The position numbers were made by a program, and so were the translations under genes. Below are positions 12,093 through 22,162 of a DNA stretch of 64,000 nucleotides, one piece after another. Numbering within the stretch: position 1 is the stretch's first letter; each line of letters opens with the position of its first letter. Location of the stretch: positions 188,599,887 to 188,663,886 of the forward strand of contig OV050030.1 of assembly GCA_920105625.2 (NCBI GenBank), given 5' to 3'. The DNA is from Clusia tigrina (Eukaryota; Arthropoda; Insecta; Diptera; Clusiidae). A model generated the notes under the pieces. That model worked only from the letters and a program-made list of their open reading frames with translations, made no database searches and was not told where the DNA came from.

Positions 12093-12146
12093 CCAACAGC
12101 AGCATCAGCATATACAAAAGAAAATTATAAACAATTTGAAACCTAA
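11240..12146 (+). pseudogene. Unrecognised coding-like frames in AT-rich DNA
   Basis: Two plus-strand frames. The first (11240-11410) starts with ATG, has an apolar stretch near its N-terminus (VCAILLL) and 56 codons. The second is open from 11595 to 12146 (about 184 codons) except for a single TGA at 11742-11744; it ends in a Thr run encoded by (ACA)n at 12055-12090, then TAA, with AATAAA-like signals just after. The text has protein-like composition (for example VVVDNLLEVFVTPEDGYK before the TGA). I recognise no family. It could be the last exon(s) of a decayed host gene or an unknown element. A minus-strand alternative (11615-11863) looks like a shadow. Confidence 0.35.
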
Positions 12147-12250
12147 AATTTTCTGTGAATAATGTGTTAAAATAAAAAGATTTGAGAAAATTTTTATTTT
12201 ATTTTAAAATAATTAATTAAATATATATATAAAAAATAAAAATATTTATA

Positions 12251-12499
12251 TTATTCAAGGGAATATTTCCCAATCTCGCAGATGAAGACCATCGTCGTCA
12301 TCACCTTCTTCAGATTTATCCCAGCTTCTTCGCTGGGATTTAACTGGAATTGCAGCAGTCTCGTCTGGAGGAGTTCCTCCATCTCTGGGGCATCCCAGCA
12401 CGCTTTTGCGAATCTTGGAGCAAATAGCACCGCTTCATTATATTCTTTCCAATATGCTGGTGCCTCCGTGTTGATATATACATCTTGTGCAGCTTCCAT
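12251..12499 (-). CDS. Small hypothetical ORF, 82 aa
   Basis: An ATG (MEAAQDVYINTEAPAYW) opens an 82-codon acidic frame. About 45 bases upstream in transcript sense is a TATA-like CATATAAATA, and just after the stop are AT-rich polyadenylation-like sequences. An in-frame upstream Met would give 99 residues. No domain is recognised and no cysteine pattern or membrane segment is seen. The frame is identical in the right arm (33702-33950). It may be a short decayed gag start or a host micro-gene. Confidence 0.35.
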   Translation of the reverse strand: MEAAQDVYINTEAPAYWKEYNEAVLFAPRFAKACWDAPEMEELLQTRLLQFQLNPSEEAGINLKKVMTTMVFICEIGKYSLE

Positions 12500-12764
12500 G
12501 TTTATTGTTTTCTGTTCTCTGTTTATTCTAGTACTCGTATTTATATGCAAAAATCATCCAGCCATATATGCGATAACAAGTAAATCATTAGCTAGAAAAA
12601 ATTATTCATACAACGTACAACCATATATGCGATCTAAATATTCACATAAAACTGTTATGCTCAAATTTTCTAATCTTCGCGGATATATAAAAAATAGAAA
12701 TAATAAAGATTAATTCATTCTGAAATAAACCAGTTTGATGACAGCGTCCGGAGGAGAGCAGGGT

Positions 12765-13300
12765 TCATCTCCTGGGAAGTATGCTGATGCCACCACCACT
12801 TCCATCGGACTTCCATGGATGGATACGGGTATCTGAAGAGCGATTAAGTCTCCGGAGAGTTATTCTGAAAAACATAAAGTTATAGGTATTTCGAAGGCTA
12901 ATGCAAGCCCTAGGGCAAGTGGATGTAACATCATACATTACCCGTATGTCTTTGCCTGTCAGGTCCTTGGCCTGACCCTGTGTACCCAGGGTTCCTGAAC
13001 CAGCACCAGCCCAAGTTGTTGTTTGGTGAAGCATCTCGTAATAACAGCGGATGCGGCCTTAGCGTTTTCAGATTTATTTGGACTAGCTGTATTTGGGCTA
13101 GACCCTCCTCATCACCCTCACGGTCACGAGGTAGAAGGCTGATCTCTTCGGTGGCATTAGACACCGCCATCTCCTCAACCACCTTGGTTGCGACATCAGC
13201 AGGTAAAACTGGTTATATTGTCCCAGTTGGAGCGCTTATTGTTGTCGCTGCCGCCCTGCCAATCCGAGGTATATGCAGGTGTACAGGCACCCGACCAAAT
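12765..13300 (-). pseudogene. Jockey-like endonuclease N-terminus remnant
   Basis: In minus-strand frames the text runs from an acidic stretch (PRDREGDEEGLAQ) into QLVQINL, the usual beginning of the endonuclease domain of Jockey-type ORF2, then in a shifted frame QQLGLVLVQEPWVH, and finally STCPRACISL in a third frame. The order matches a normal endonuclease start, but at least two frame changes and a truncation at about 12765 remove the rest. The minus-strand frame further upstream (13365-13586) may belong to the same element's ORF1; I cannot show it. Confidence 0.6.
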
Positions 13301-13574
13301 CTGTAATGCAGGAAGCTGCCGCGCTTCTTTATAGCGTCTAGAGATCTGTTGCCGATCCCTATCGTTATAAGCTTACCATTGTTTCTTCCTTACTCTTGAA
13401 AATCCTCCACATCGAGGTATGGAGGCCCCCGTTCTGCGTCACGAGGATATACAGGAGTGTACTGTCCACTGGGCGGAAGTATATACCTTCAGAGGCTATT
13501 ACAGTTTTCCACCCTTTTGCCAAGGCGTCGAGTGCTTTTTCAATTTCTCCGAGTTTTCGAGTAAGGACCTGCTC

Positions 13575-13950
13575 GGGAAGAATCATTCTCCATCATGACA
13601 ATGCGAGCTCTAACTCATCTCGTCAAACAGGTGTATTTTCGAGAAGTCAAAACATCGAATTGATAACTCATCCTCCGTACTGTCCTGATTTGGCACCCAA
13701 TGACTTCTTGTTCCCGAATATCAAAGGTAAAATGCGTGGTCAACGATTTACGAGCGCCGAAGGAGCAGTTAAAGCCTTCCAAAATCATGTTTTGAGAGAA
13801 ATGGAAAAACTACTTTGGCAGATGGTTTGAACGAATGCAAAAGTGTGATGATCAATACACAGGGGAATATTTCGAAAAACAATAAAGCAATTTTCATTTA
13901 AAAATGTTTTTTATTATTTGCTATTTTCGAAATATAAATAGTACCCCTCG
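13575..13950 (+). pseudogene. mariner transposase C-terminal fragment with one TIR
   Basis: The frame from about 13575 reads ILHHDNASSNSSRQT and HPPYCPDLAPNDFLFPN. The two acidic residues (DNA and PND) are 34 residues apart, the D34D spacing of mariner. KGKMRGQRF and the typical WFERMQKC end follow, the latter after a frame change near 13800. The element end at about 13950 reads, inverted, CGAGGGGTACTATTTATATT, with TA just outside, consistent with a mariner terminal repeat and TA target. The first catalytic Asp and the DNA-binding half are missing. Confidence 0.8.
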
Positions 13951-13960
13951 TATACATATG

Positions 13961-15636
13961 CAGTAGAAACTCGGTTCTTGCTCGTAATGAAAACCAGGCT
14001 TGGTTTCGAGGTTGTCGCAAGTACCGAGCAATTTTTTTCCCATATAAACTAAAAGGAATTTCCCTGATATTAAAGAAATTTTCGATTTGGGTCTGTTTTG
14101 TGCACGCTCGCTTGTTCAGTGCTGCACTGCTTCTAAGCCTTTGGAGCGTCATAATATGATCTTAGGAAGCATTGATTGGCTCTGCCCAATCCAAGCATAT
14201 ATTGAATGCTGATGTGGTCTCCTTTGATGTAATTTTTTTCGAATTGAGTATCACGTCGTTAGTTTCATTGCCGACAGTTTCGTCATCGTCACTACAGTAT
14301 TCCTTATTTAAAGCTGTGAGCTCCAAAATACGTTCATCAATGCATTGCTGGATTTCAAAATGTAAGACTTCCTCCAGTGGTTCTACTTCCCGCAGCAAAG
14401 TTGAAATTAATTGAATATTGGATGTGTCATGTGCTATCAGTAAACGTAACTCAGAAAGAGGAATGATATCTTCGCTATCCCAGTCAGACATTTTTTCAAA
14501 CAGTTTTTGAAACGATGACCGAATTGAAGTTACATTAAGAGCATCCCATGCATTAGCTAAAAAGCATATTGCATCTTTCATGTTGATGTTTCGCAGAGGC
14601 TCATCTATAGTTTTTCCGCGAGAAACAATGTGACTCAATTTGCTTTTCTTGTAGTTCAGTTTAGTAAAGCTTATAACATTTTGATCCATTGGCTGTATTA
14701 ATGCTGTACAGATTGGAGGAAACCACATTACCGACATTTGAACATCAGCTTTTTCCAGAAGGTTTGGCCAGGAAGGAACTCCTTTACCTGTTTATTTAAG
14801 CAAATTCATATTAAAAGAAGAGTCATTGTTTTAAAAAAATTAATTACCTATATACCTCTGGAACAAATGCTCTGTGCAACCATTCCTCAAACAAAGACAA
14901 TGTCATCCAGGAACTTTTGTTCCCATTGTAGACAACAGGCATATCCGCAAAATTTTTTAATGACCGTGGCTTCGCCGATTTTCCAATAAACATTAATTTT
15001 ACTCAGGGATTTCCGGCAGCATTGGTACAAGTAAGGAACGTTATTCTCTCTTTACTGATTTTTTGCCCCAAAGCCGAGGTTTCTTTAGAGCGCACAAGAG
15101 TTTTATCGGGTAAGAGCTTCCAAAATAAGCCAGACTCATCGGCATTGTATATCTGCTTCTTTTTCAAACTTAAATCCATTCTAGTTTTGTTTAATTCGTC
15201 CAAAAATGGGTTAATGAAATCATTCTCTCATTTGACAATTTCTCTCCACACATTTTCAGCCTTCGGATTCCATGCCTCTTTGAACAATGCTTTTTCATTT
15301 TTGGAAACTCCGGAATCTTAACTGTCTTCCTTTTACCTGGACCGGATTCAGAACACGAAGTACACTTTTTTATGGAAAATTCATTTTTCTTGACACGGGA
15401 TATTGTTGCTCTATGCACGTTAAAGCTTTTCGATAAGACATTGATGGATACTCCCGCATTTTGTTTGTTCAAAATATTCGATTTTTCTTTAATGGTAAGC
15501 TACGTGAACTTTTTCTTTGCTATTATGAGACCGCGCCGTGCTAAAGTTAACTTGAAACTGAGAGGAATTCATATGCCGCCTAACATCATATGAATTTGTT
15601 GGCACTCGAGTATGTGCAAGAATCGAGTTTCTACTG
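13961..15636 (-). mobile_element. pogo/Tigger-like DNA transposon, both TIRs present
   Basis: Ends are inverted copies of CAGTAGAAACTCG(G/A)TTCTTGC at 13961-13982 and 15615-15636 (one mismatch). TA follows the right end; the left flank is TG, so the TA duplication is not perfect. Length is 1676 bp. The decayed transposase is on the minus strand. The left end abuts the mariner remnant with ten bases between. The twin in the right arm is 30566-32240. Confidence 0.85.
14162..15500 (-). pseudogene. pogo/Tigger-like transposase, degenerate
   Basis: In order on the minus strand: a helix-turn-helix of the pogo/CENP-B type (about 15360-15472; NVLSKSFNVHRATISRVKK); a DDE domain with the first Asp in YNADESGLFWKLLP (15003-15203); a middle part (14790-15000) reading NGNKSSWM; and the C-terminal part PPICTALIQPMDQNVI to a tail of acidic residues (14162-14737). 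The segment that normally carries the second catalytic Asp (LLxDNAPSH) is not found between the last two parts, and frame changes separate the pieces. It is inactive. Confidence 0.8.
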
Positions 15637-15791
15637 TACATAGTCATATACATATACAGATAATATGCATATAAATATACATATACATACGAGTATACAT
15701 ATTCATATACATATACAGGTAGAAATAAATATAGACATAGATATACATACACATATACACATTATTACATATTACATAAACATATACATAT
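15637..15791. repeat. TATACA-type microsatellite
   Basis: Imperfect (ATATAC)n/(CATA)n tract directly 5' of R1-A. A similar tract lies on the 3' side of R1-A (21283-21485), suggesting R1-A inserted into such a microsatellite. Confidence 0.9.
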
Positions 15792-15792
15792 C

Positions 15793-15922
15793 AGGGTCAG
15801 GGGGGAACCAGTCAGGGGGGAACCAGTCAGGGGGGAACCAGTCAGGGGGGAACCAGTCAGGGGGGAACCAGTCAGGGGGGAACCAGTCAGGGGGGAACCA
15901 GTCAGGGGGAATCAGTCAGGCA
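15793..15922 (+). repeat. 15-bp minisatellite, 8 units
   Basis: Unit GTCAGGGGGGAACCA, seven clean copies plus a variant last copy (AATCA). Read through, it encodes GGNQS repeats but lies outside ORF1. The right arm has six units (30312-30409). It forms the extreme 5' end of R1-A or abuts it. Confidence 0.95.
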
Positions 15923-16595
15923 AAGCATCTAATTGCCCCTCACTGGGAGGGGCTAGAGCGATCCTGGTGTGGGACACCCTCAAGAAGACTCACTGCCTCC
16001 ACGTGGCGGCCCCGGCCAATGGCACACCAGCACCCGCTGATGGCCAGCTGAAGTGAGCAGCGCACCCAGAGATAGCGATGACCCCCTCATGGGGCGGCTG
16101 TCTGGGCAACGGGGGACAACGAGGGATCAACGATGGAACAGCGAGGGACCATCGTGGGACCACAAAGGGACATCGTGGGATCTGTTGTACCTCAAATCAA
16201 GGCCGAGACCGGTAACGCCTTGATTATGGCATACCGGAAACATAGGAAATAAGCTGATGCTTGTGGGCTGACGATTGCGGTATGCTGCCACCTCAGTAAG
16301 TAAGAGTGAAATCTTACAGAAATGGCTGGTAGCTTAATGCTGCAATCGCCCCCGGCCCGTTAAAACCATGGCAGGTCTCAGGAAACGCTCGATGCTCGTC
16401 ACCATTAAATTGGCAGTGCAGGCTCGGATGTAACATTCCCGACTAGCGCTGGTCTGGCTCTGAACATAAGCGCCCATAAGGACTTGTGTCAACCCTCGCA
16501 TGGCCTCCCTGCTGCGGCAAAGATAACCATGGGACCATTAAGACGACTGCACTACGAGCAAAGATAACGGTCTTGAGCGGGGACCCAATCAATAA

Positions 16596-18113
16596 ATGAA
16601 TACTAACAATAACAATACCAACAAAACAAACAAAGACGACGGTGTGATGAAGGACCCCTTCGGCAGGAGGTCTACTATTCAGAGGACCCCTCCTCCGGTA
16701 ATAAGAAAGACGGTGGTGCGGAGAAACACACTGGCAGACACCAGTGAGCTTCAGCGAGTGATGGGCATGAGGGCCGATCCGACGGCAATGGCGCTCATCC
16801 CTCCCGATGAGGTAATTGCCAAAGGCAAAATGGCGGTGCTGGAGTGGCACATTGAAGCACTCATAGCTTTCCTTGTGCCAAGGCACAATGTACATGCCGA
16901 CATCAAGTGGAAGGCATCCAAAATCCGGGATGTCTGCTTGCAGGTCGTCGAGGAGCAGGACGCAGGTACGGCTGCGAGAGTGCCACAGCTGGTGCAAGCC
17001 GACAGGGCAGTCCAGACTGAAGGGCGGACGGAGAAGGTGGACAAGGAGGTGCAGGTTGGCGGCCCTCCTGTGGACAACCAAGGCAAAGCCGGTGCGCTTC
17101 GCGGAATTGCCCCTGCCCAGGCGAAGAGCTACGCGGCCGCAGTCGCAACGCCAAAGCGCCCCCGTGAGAAGGGGGATCGGGAGCAAGTAAGTCCGAATAG
17201 CCGAGCGGTAGCTAAGAGGAGGAGGGGGGATGCCCCGACACTGGCGGCCGAGAAAACGGCAACCCGGCCAAATACTAAGACCCATAAACCTATGGCTGGA
17301 AAGGCGGAGGGTGCAAAAGTTGAGTAGACCACAGTTCGTTCCAGACAATAAGCGAAGCGAAAGGGCCCGAAGCCTAAGCCAGCGCGCCCCGATGCCATCG
17401 TCATCAGGGAAACTGGCACGGTGAGCTACACGGACATCCTCCGCAAGATCAAGAGGGACCCGCAGCTGTCAGAGCTGGGAGAGAGCGTCCGCAGGATCCG
17501 AAAGACGGCCAAGGGTGAACTGCTGCTGGAGTTGAGCGTGGCGGCAGATCCAAAGACACCCCAGTATCATGAGGCGGTGGCGACTGTCCTGGGAACCAGT
17601 GTGGAGGTGCGTAAGCTCACGCAGGAAACCCTAGTGGAGGTGAAAGACCTGGACGAAGTCACCACGGTGGAAGATGTCCACGAGGCGCTGTGTACAGCCA
17701 ATCACTCGGAGAGACCTCCCGTGGATGCAATCAGGTCCCTCAGGAAAGCGTACGGTGGAACACAGACAGCGGTCATCAGTCTGTCGCCCCAGGCAGCCGC
17801 AGCTCTTCTGAAAGCTGGCAGGCTGAGAGTCGGATGGAGCTCATGCCGGGTGCGCGAAAATGTGACTCCCCTGCGTTGTTACAAATGTATGGAGTTCGGC
17901 CACACCGCGCAGAAATGCGGTAGCAAGGACGATTGGCGCCACAAGTGCTACAGATGCGGCACAGAGGGCCATAACGCACGGGAGTGCGACAAGGCCCCCA
18001 CCTGTGCCCTCTGTGAGGCCAGCGGCCGCAAGGATGTGGAGCATCCGACAGGATGCAGCTCATGCCCATCCTACAAGCGAGCCGCGGAGAAGAGGTCCAG
18101 GCGCAGGAGATGA
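16596..18113 (+). pseudogene. R1-A ORF1 (Gag-like nucleocapsid), stop-interrupted
   Basis: Starts at ATG 16596 with an Asn/Thr-rich leader. Contains a mid-region typical of R1 ORF1 and three zinc knuckles near the C-terminus: CYKCMEFGHTAQKC, CYRCGTEGHNAREC and a longer CALC...CSSC, followed by a basic tail. A TAG at 17325-17327 and a TAA about 20 bases later stop the frame; the right-arm copy has TGG and CAA there. The frame then continues open from 17421 to the TGA at 18111-18113. That TGA overlaps the ORF2 ATG (ATGA). ORF1 proteins of this clade bind element RNA. Confidence 0.9.
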
Positions 18114-21017
18114 GGATGTTCCAATTCAATCTCAACCACTGCGAGGCTGCACAGGATCTCCTGGAGCAGGCCGTTAGGGAACAGATGGTCGATGTTGCAG
18201 TGCTTAGCGAGCCGTATAGGCGCAAGCACCAAGGAGTATGGCCCGAAGACACCACTGGTGGTGCCGCACTTTGGGTGTGCGGAACCAAGCCTATACAACT
18301 AAGCAACATAGAGAGAAGCGATTGCTACGTCAGAGCGACCATTGGAGGGACCACGGTGTACAGTTGCTACATGCCGCCGAGCCTAACTGCGGACGAGTTC
18401 GAGTCAGTGGTAGACAGACTTGCTCTGGACGCGCAGGGAAGGAACCCCGTAGTGATTGCCGGCGACTGCAACGCATGGGCAACTGAATGGGGTTGCGCCC
18501 GAACCACACCGAGAGGTCATATCCTCATGGACGCGTTTGCGGCTCTTGACGTAGTCGTCATGAACGCGGGAGAGGCGACTTTTGTGAGAGGAGAAGCCAC
18601 ATCTGTGATCGACCTTACGTTCCTCAGCAGCGGTTTAGTCAGAGGAGCCAGGTGGATTGTGAGTTCCGCGTACACCCACAGCGACCACAATGCAATTTGC
18701 GTTGACTTGGATAGGAACAAACAACGGCGGAGGACAGGCCTGTGGCCGAAAGGCTGGAGAGCGGACGCCCTCGACGACGGCGCGCTCCAAGTCATGTTGG
18801 AGGACTTTGAGCTGCAAGGCAGTGCGGCGGAAATGGCGAACCAGCTAGCGGGCCAGCTAGAGAGCGCCTGCGATGCGGCGATGCCCAGGCGGGCCTATGG
18901 TGGAAACTATAAATCCGTTTATTGGTGGACGGACGAGATCACCTGCCTACGCAAGGAATGCCACGTAGCAAGACGAAGGCAACAGCGTGCAATAGGCAAC
19001 CCAGACCGCCTGCAACTGCGCCAGTTGTACAAAGAGGCTAAAAGAAGGCTGAAGACGGCCATAAAGGCTAGCAAGCGCAGGAGTTTCACCGAGCTATGTG
19101 CACTGGTTGAAGACAACCCGTGGGGCACGGCATATAGGCTCGTGATGAAAAAGCTCCCCTGCTACAGGCAGAAAGCCCCAAGCTGCCCAAACTTGCTCAA
19201 AAGCATTGTGGGAGAGCTCTTCCCAGTGCCAAATTATGTGCCTGATCAGTTCTCTCCCGAGCTGGGCGAAGAAGTACCCAGTGTAATGACAGAAGAGGTG
19301 TTGCGGGCGGTTGGAAAGTTTGGGGACCAGAAGGCACCTGGCCCAGATGGAATTCCCAACCGAGTGCTGAAAACCGCAGCTGCACTACACCCAGAAACAC
19401 TGAGGTCACTTTACGACGCCTGTCTTAGGGAAGGAATCTTCCCGAAACGATGGAAAAGGCAGCGGTTGGTATTGATACCTAAAGCCAATAAGCCAGCAGA
19501 GGACCCATCGGCCTACCGTCCCCTATGCATGTTGGACACAGCAAGGAAGGTCCTGGAACGGATTATATGCGACCGGATCGACGAGGCGATAGTGGATGCT
19601 GGAGGACTGGCGAGGCGCCAATATGGCTTCCGAAAGGCCAGATCCACCATGGACGCCATTGACGAACTCGTCCAAACGGCGAAGGAGGCGATTCAGGGCC
19701 AAAGATGGAAGGGGGGTGCCAAGAGGTATTGCCTCGTGGTCACCCTCGACGTCAAGAACGCTTTTAACTCGGCCAGCTGGGCGCGCATAGCAGAAGCGCT
19801 GGTAGAGTTCAAAGTTCCCATCTATCTAAGGCGAATCATCACTAGTTATTTTAGCGACAGGATGCTATTATACGAGTCCGATAGAGGTGTAGAAACGTAC
19901 AAGATCACCGGAGGAGTTCCCTAGGGGTCTGTACTGGGACCACTTTTCTGGAACGTTATGTACGATGGCATTCTCCGCATACGGGTGCCCGATTACGTTA
20001 AAATAATCGGATATGCGGACGACATAGCGCTAGTGATCACGGCGAAACACCAGGAGGAGGTAATAGCAGAGACCAATCACACAGTGGCCACTGTTGGAAG
20101 ATGGCTGGCGGATGTTGGACTGAAGCTGGCAGAGCACAAAACGGAGGCTATCCTTGTGTCAGGTCGAAAGGTACAGGAGGTGGTGGAGATAAGGGTTGGT
20201 GACTGCACCATTAACACGACCCCACATCTCAAATACCTAGGCGTCTGGATTGACGCAAGACTGACGTTCAAGGAGCACTTTCGGCGATTAGGTGAGAAGA
20301 CAGCGCGGACCTGTTCCCAGCTCTGCCGGATAATGCCAAACGTCGGAGGGCCACGGCACTGGAAAAGAGCGCCCATATGGGCTGAGAAGTCGAGCGTAAA
20401 GGCCTACGTTCGCAGCATAGAGGCGGCGTATAGGAGATGTGCGCTCCGCACGATCTCAGCACACCGTACTGTGTCTGCAGACGCCGCGCTGGAGATAGCC
20501 GGTACGATCCCGCTGGACCTGCTGGCCAAGGAGGCGTGGAGCCTATACTACGGCGAGAGTTCACACGAGCTGAGTGCGGAAGATCGCGTAGCAGGCATTA
20601 GGCAAAGCACCATACAGGAGTGGCAAGCCCGATGGGATGCATCCGAAAAGGGCCGTTGGACGAGGAGATTGATCCCTGATCTCCAACGCTGGATGGATAG
20701 GTCGCATGGCGAGGTGAACTATTACGTCACACAGCTGCTGACCACTACACAGATTTCGGCTGGAGGAATCCCCCTGCTGCGACAATTGTGGAGGCACGGA
20801 GGCCGAGGACGTGGAACATGTTCTTTTTTCATGTCCACGATACAGCGGTGCCAGAGCGATACTGCAAACAGTCTGCGGAGAACCTGTGACACCGGACAAC
20901 CTCGTGCACTATATGCTCGAGTGCCCGGAGAAATGGGACGTGGTGTGTGACACCTTGGCCGCAATTATGCGAGACCTCCGCCACTTGGAGTGGCGGCGAC
21001 GTTCAGGGAATCAATAG
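18110..21017 (+). pseudogene. R1-A ORF2 (endonuclease + reverse transcriptase), broken
   Basis: ATG 18110 overlaps the ORF1 stop. The endonuclease (about residues 1-220) has the FNLNHC start, the AGDCNAWATEWG box and the terminal YTHSDHNAI. RT motifs follow: KAPGPDGIPN, YRPLCMLDTARK, QYGFRKARST, TLDVKNAFNSA, then GYADDIALV at about 20009. A TAG at 19921-19923 replaces the CAG of the right arm within the PQG motif. Near 20760 a frame change shared by both arms pushes the terminal Cys-rich domain (CCDNCGG, EHVLFSCPRY) into another frame, 20770-21017. Confidence 0.9.
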
Positions 21018-21185
21018 GAGGGGTCTGTTGACCAACCCACTCCCAGACAAAGTATTGCTTAACGGCTATGTACCATCTGGGAGGCGTCTGAGGAGGTGGT
21101 TTTAGTGGGCAAGAGCCCCACACTACTGGTGCGAGAGCGCCCAGTGTCTGTTTGCAGATTTCCACCTCCGAACCAATAAAAAATA

Positions 21186-21189
<4 letters not shown>

Positions 21190-21280
<91 letters not shown>

Positions 21281-21485
21281 TACATATAGATATACATATG
21301 CATAAACATATACATATACATAAAAATATACATTTATATTTTCTTTTCATATACATATACATATATAAATATATATACAAATACATATACATATACAAAT
21401 ACATATACATACACATATACATATGCATATGCATATGCATATACATTTTCAAATACTCGTACATACACATATACTCGTACATATA
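21190..21485. repeat. (TA)n tract and TATACA microsatellite
   Basis: About 43 TA repeats (21191-21277) followed by imperfect TATACA/CATATG runs. The right-arm equivalents differ slightly in length. Confidence 0.97.
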
Positions 21486-21489
21486 TTAA

Positions 21490-22160
21490 ACAATGCTCAA
21501 ACGAAAGGTTACCTCCCACCTGAGATCACTCAAAGCGCATACAGACGCGCCACCATAGTAAATCCACCAACAACAAGAGGAGAACGTTTGAACAAAGACA
21601 AAAGAGAAAAAACCGGCTCTCACACCAATTAAAACCACGGCGAAAGCAGGAGCACTGAATAATTTACGCAGCAAGCTAAAACTTATGCAAGCGGCGAATG
21701 ACATCAATTATTTTAAATTTAACGGCTTTATCACACTAATATTACACGAGTTAGAAGGGAAGCACACAAGAGTCAACGACAGATCAATCGTTTCGGGTGC
21801 CGCTGGTAGTGACATAGCACAAAGAAGCGATGAAGCAGGCAAAGAATGTTAACTATTTTAAATTTAACGGTTTTATCACACCAACAATACGCGAGTTAGA
21901 AGGGAAGCACTTCGGGCATCGCTGGTACGGACATAGCACAAAGAAGCGGTGAAGAAGACAAAGAATGTCAAATATTCTAATTTTAAAGACTATCAAATTT
22001 TACGATTCTCGCACAACAACACTTCCTGGAGGCCATACTCTGGGGCTGGCCTATATAAGAAGCCACCACCAAGAGCTCGGTGTCTTTGCTTCGGCAACAA
22101 TCAACGAAGACACATCGATCGACCATTATCGACAGCAGCAGCAATTATATATTAATTATA
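21490..22160. other. Unique segment with tandem duplication and a TATATAAG box
   Basis: No gene. Two diverged tandem copies of a 120-150 bp unit: about 21702-21845 and 21846-21962, both containing TTTTAAATTTAACGG, GAGTTAGAAGGGAAGCAC and GACATAGCACAAAGAAGCG. A third partial start follows at 21963. At 22051-22058 a TATATAAG box follows GGCC, in promoter-like context. Weak minus-strand frames over 21486-21707 are probably chance. Confidence 0.6.
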
Positions 22161-22162
22161 TA

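Larger units (their letters stand above)
15793..21183 (+). mobile_element. R1-type non-LTR retrotransposon R1-A, left copy
   Basis: A roughly 5.4-kb element: 5' minisatellite and UTR (15793-16595), ORF1 with three C-terminal zinc knuckles, ORF2 with endonuclease and RT, a 3' UTR with a GTGGG/CCCCAC hairpin (21100-21126), and an A-rich end ATAAAAAATAAATAA running into (TA)n. Its GC content is clearly higher than that of the surrounding DNA. ORF organisation and the NLNHCEAAQDLL endonuclease start fit the R1 clade; it is not at a 28S site. Both ORFs carry stops here that are absent in the right arm. Confidence 0.9.

Noticed and set aside
11932..12117. Leu-rich minus-strand frame that looks like a membrane segment
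   Set aside because: It is the antisense reading of the (ACA)n repeat encoding the Thr run; repeat-driven, not a protein.
20965..21489. Long Tyr/Ile/Met-rich frames (YIYIYI) on both strands
   Set aside because: Pure translations of (TA)n and TATACA microsatellites.
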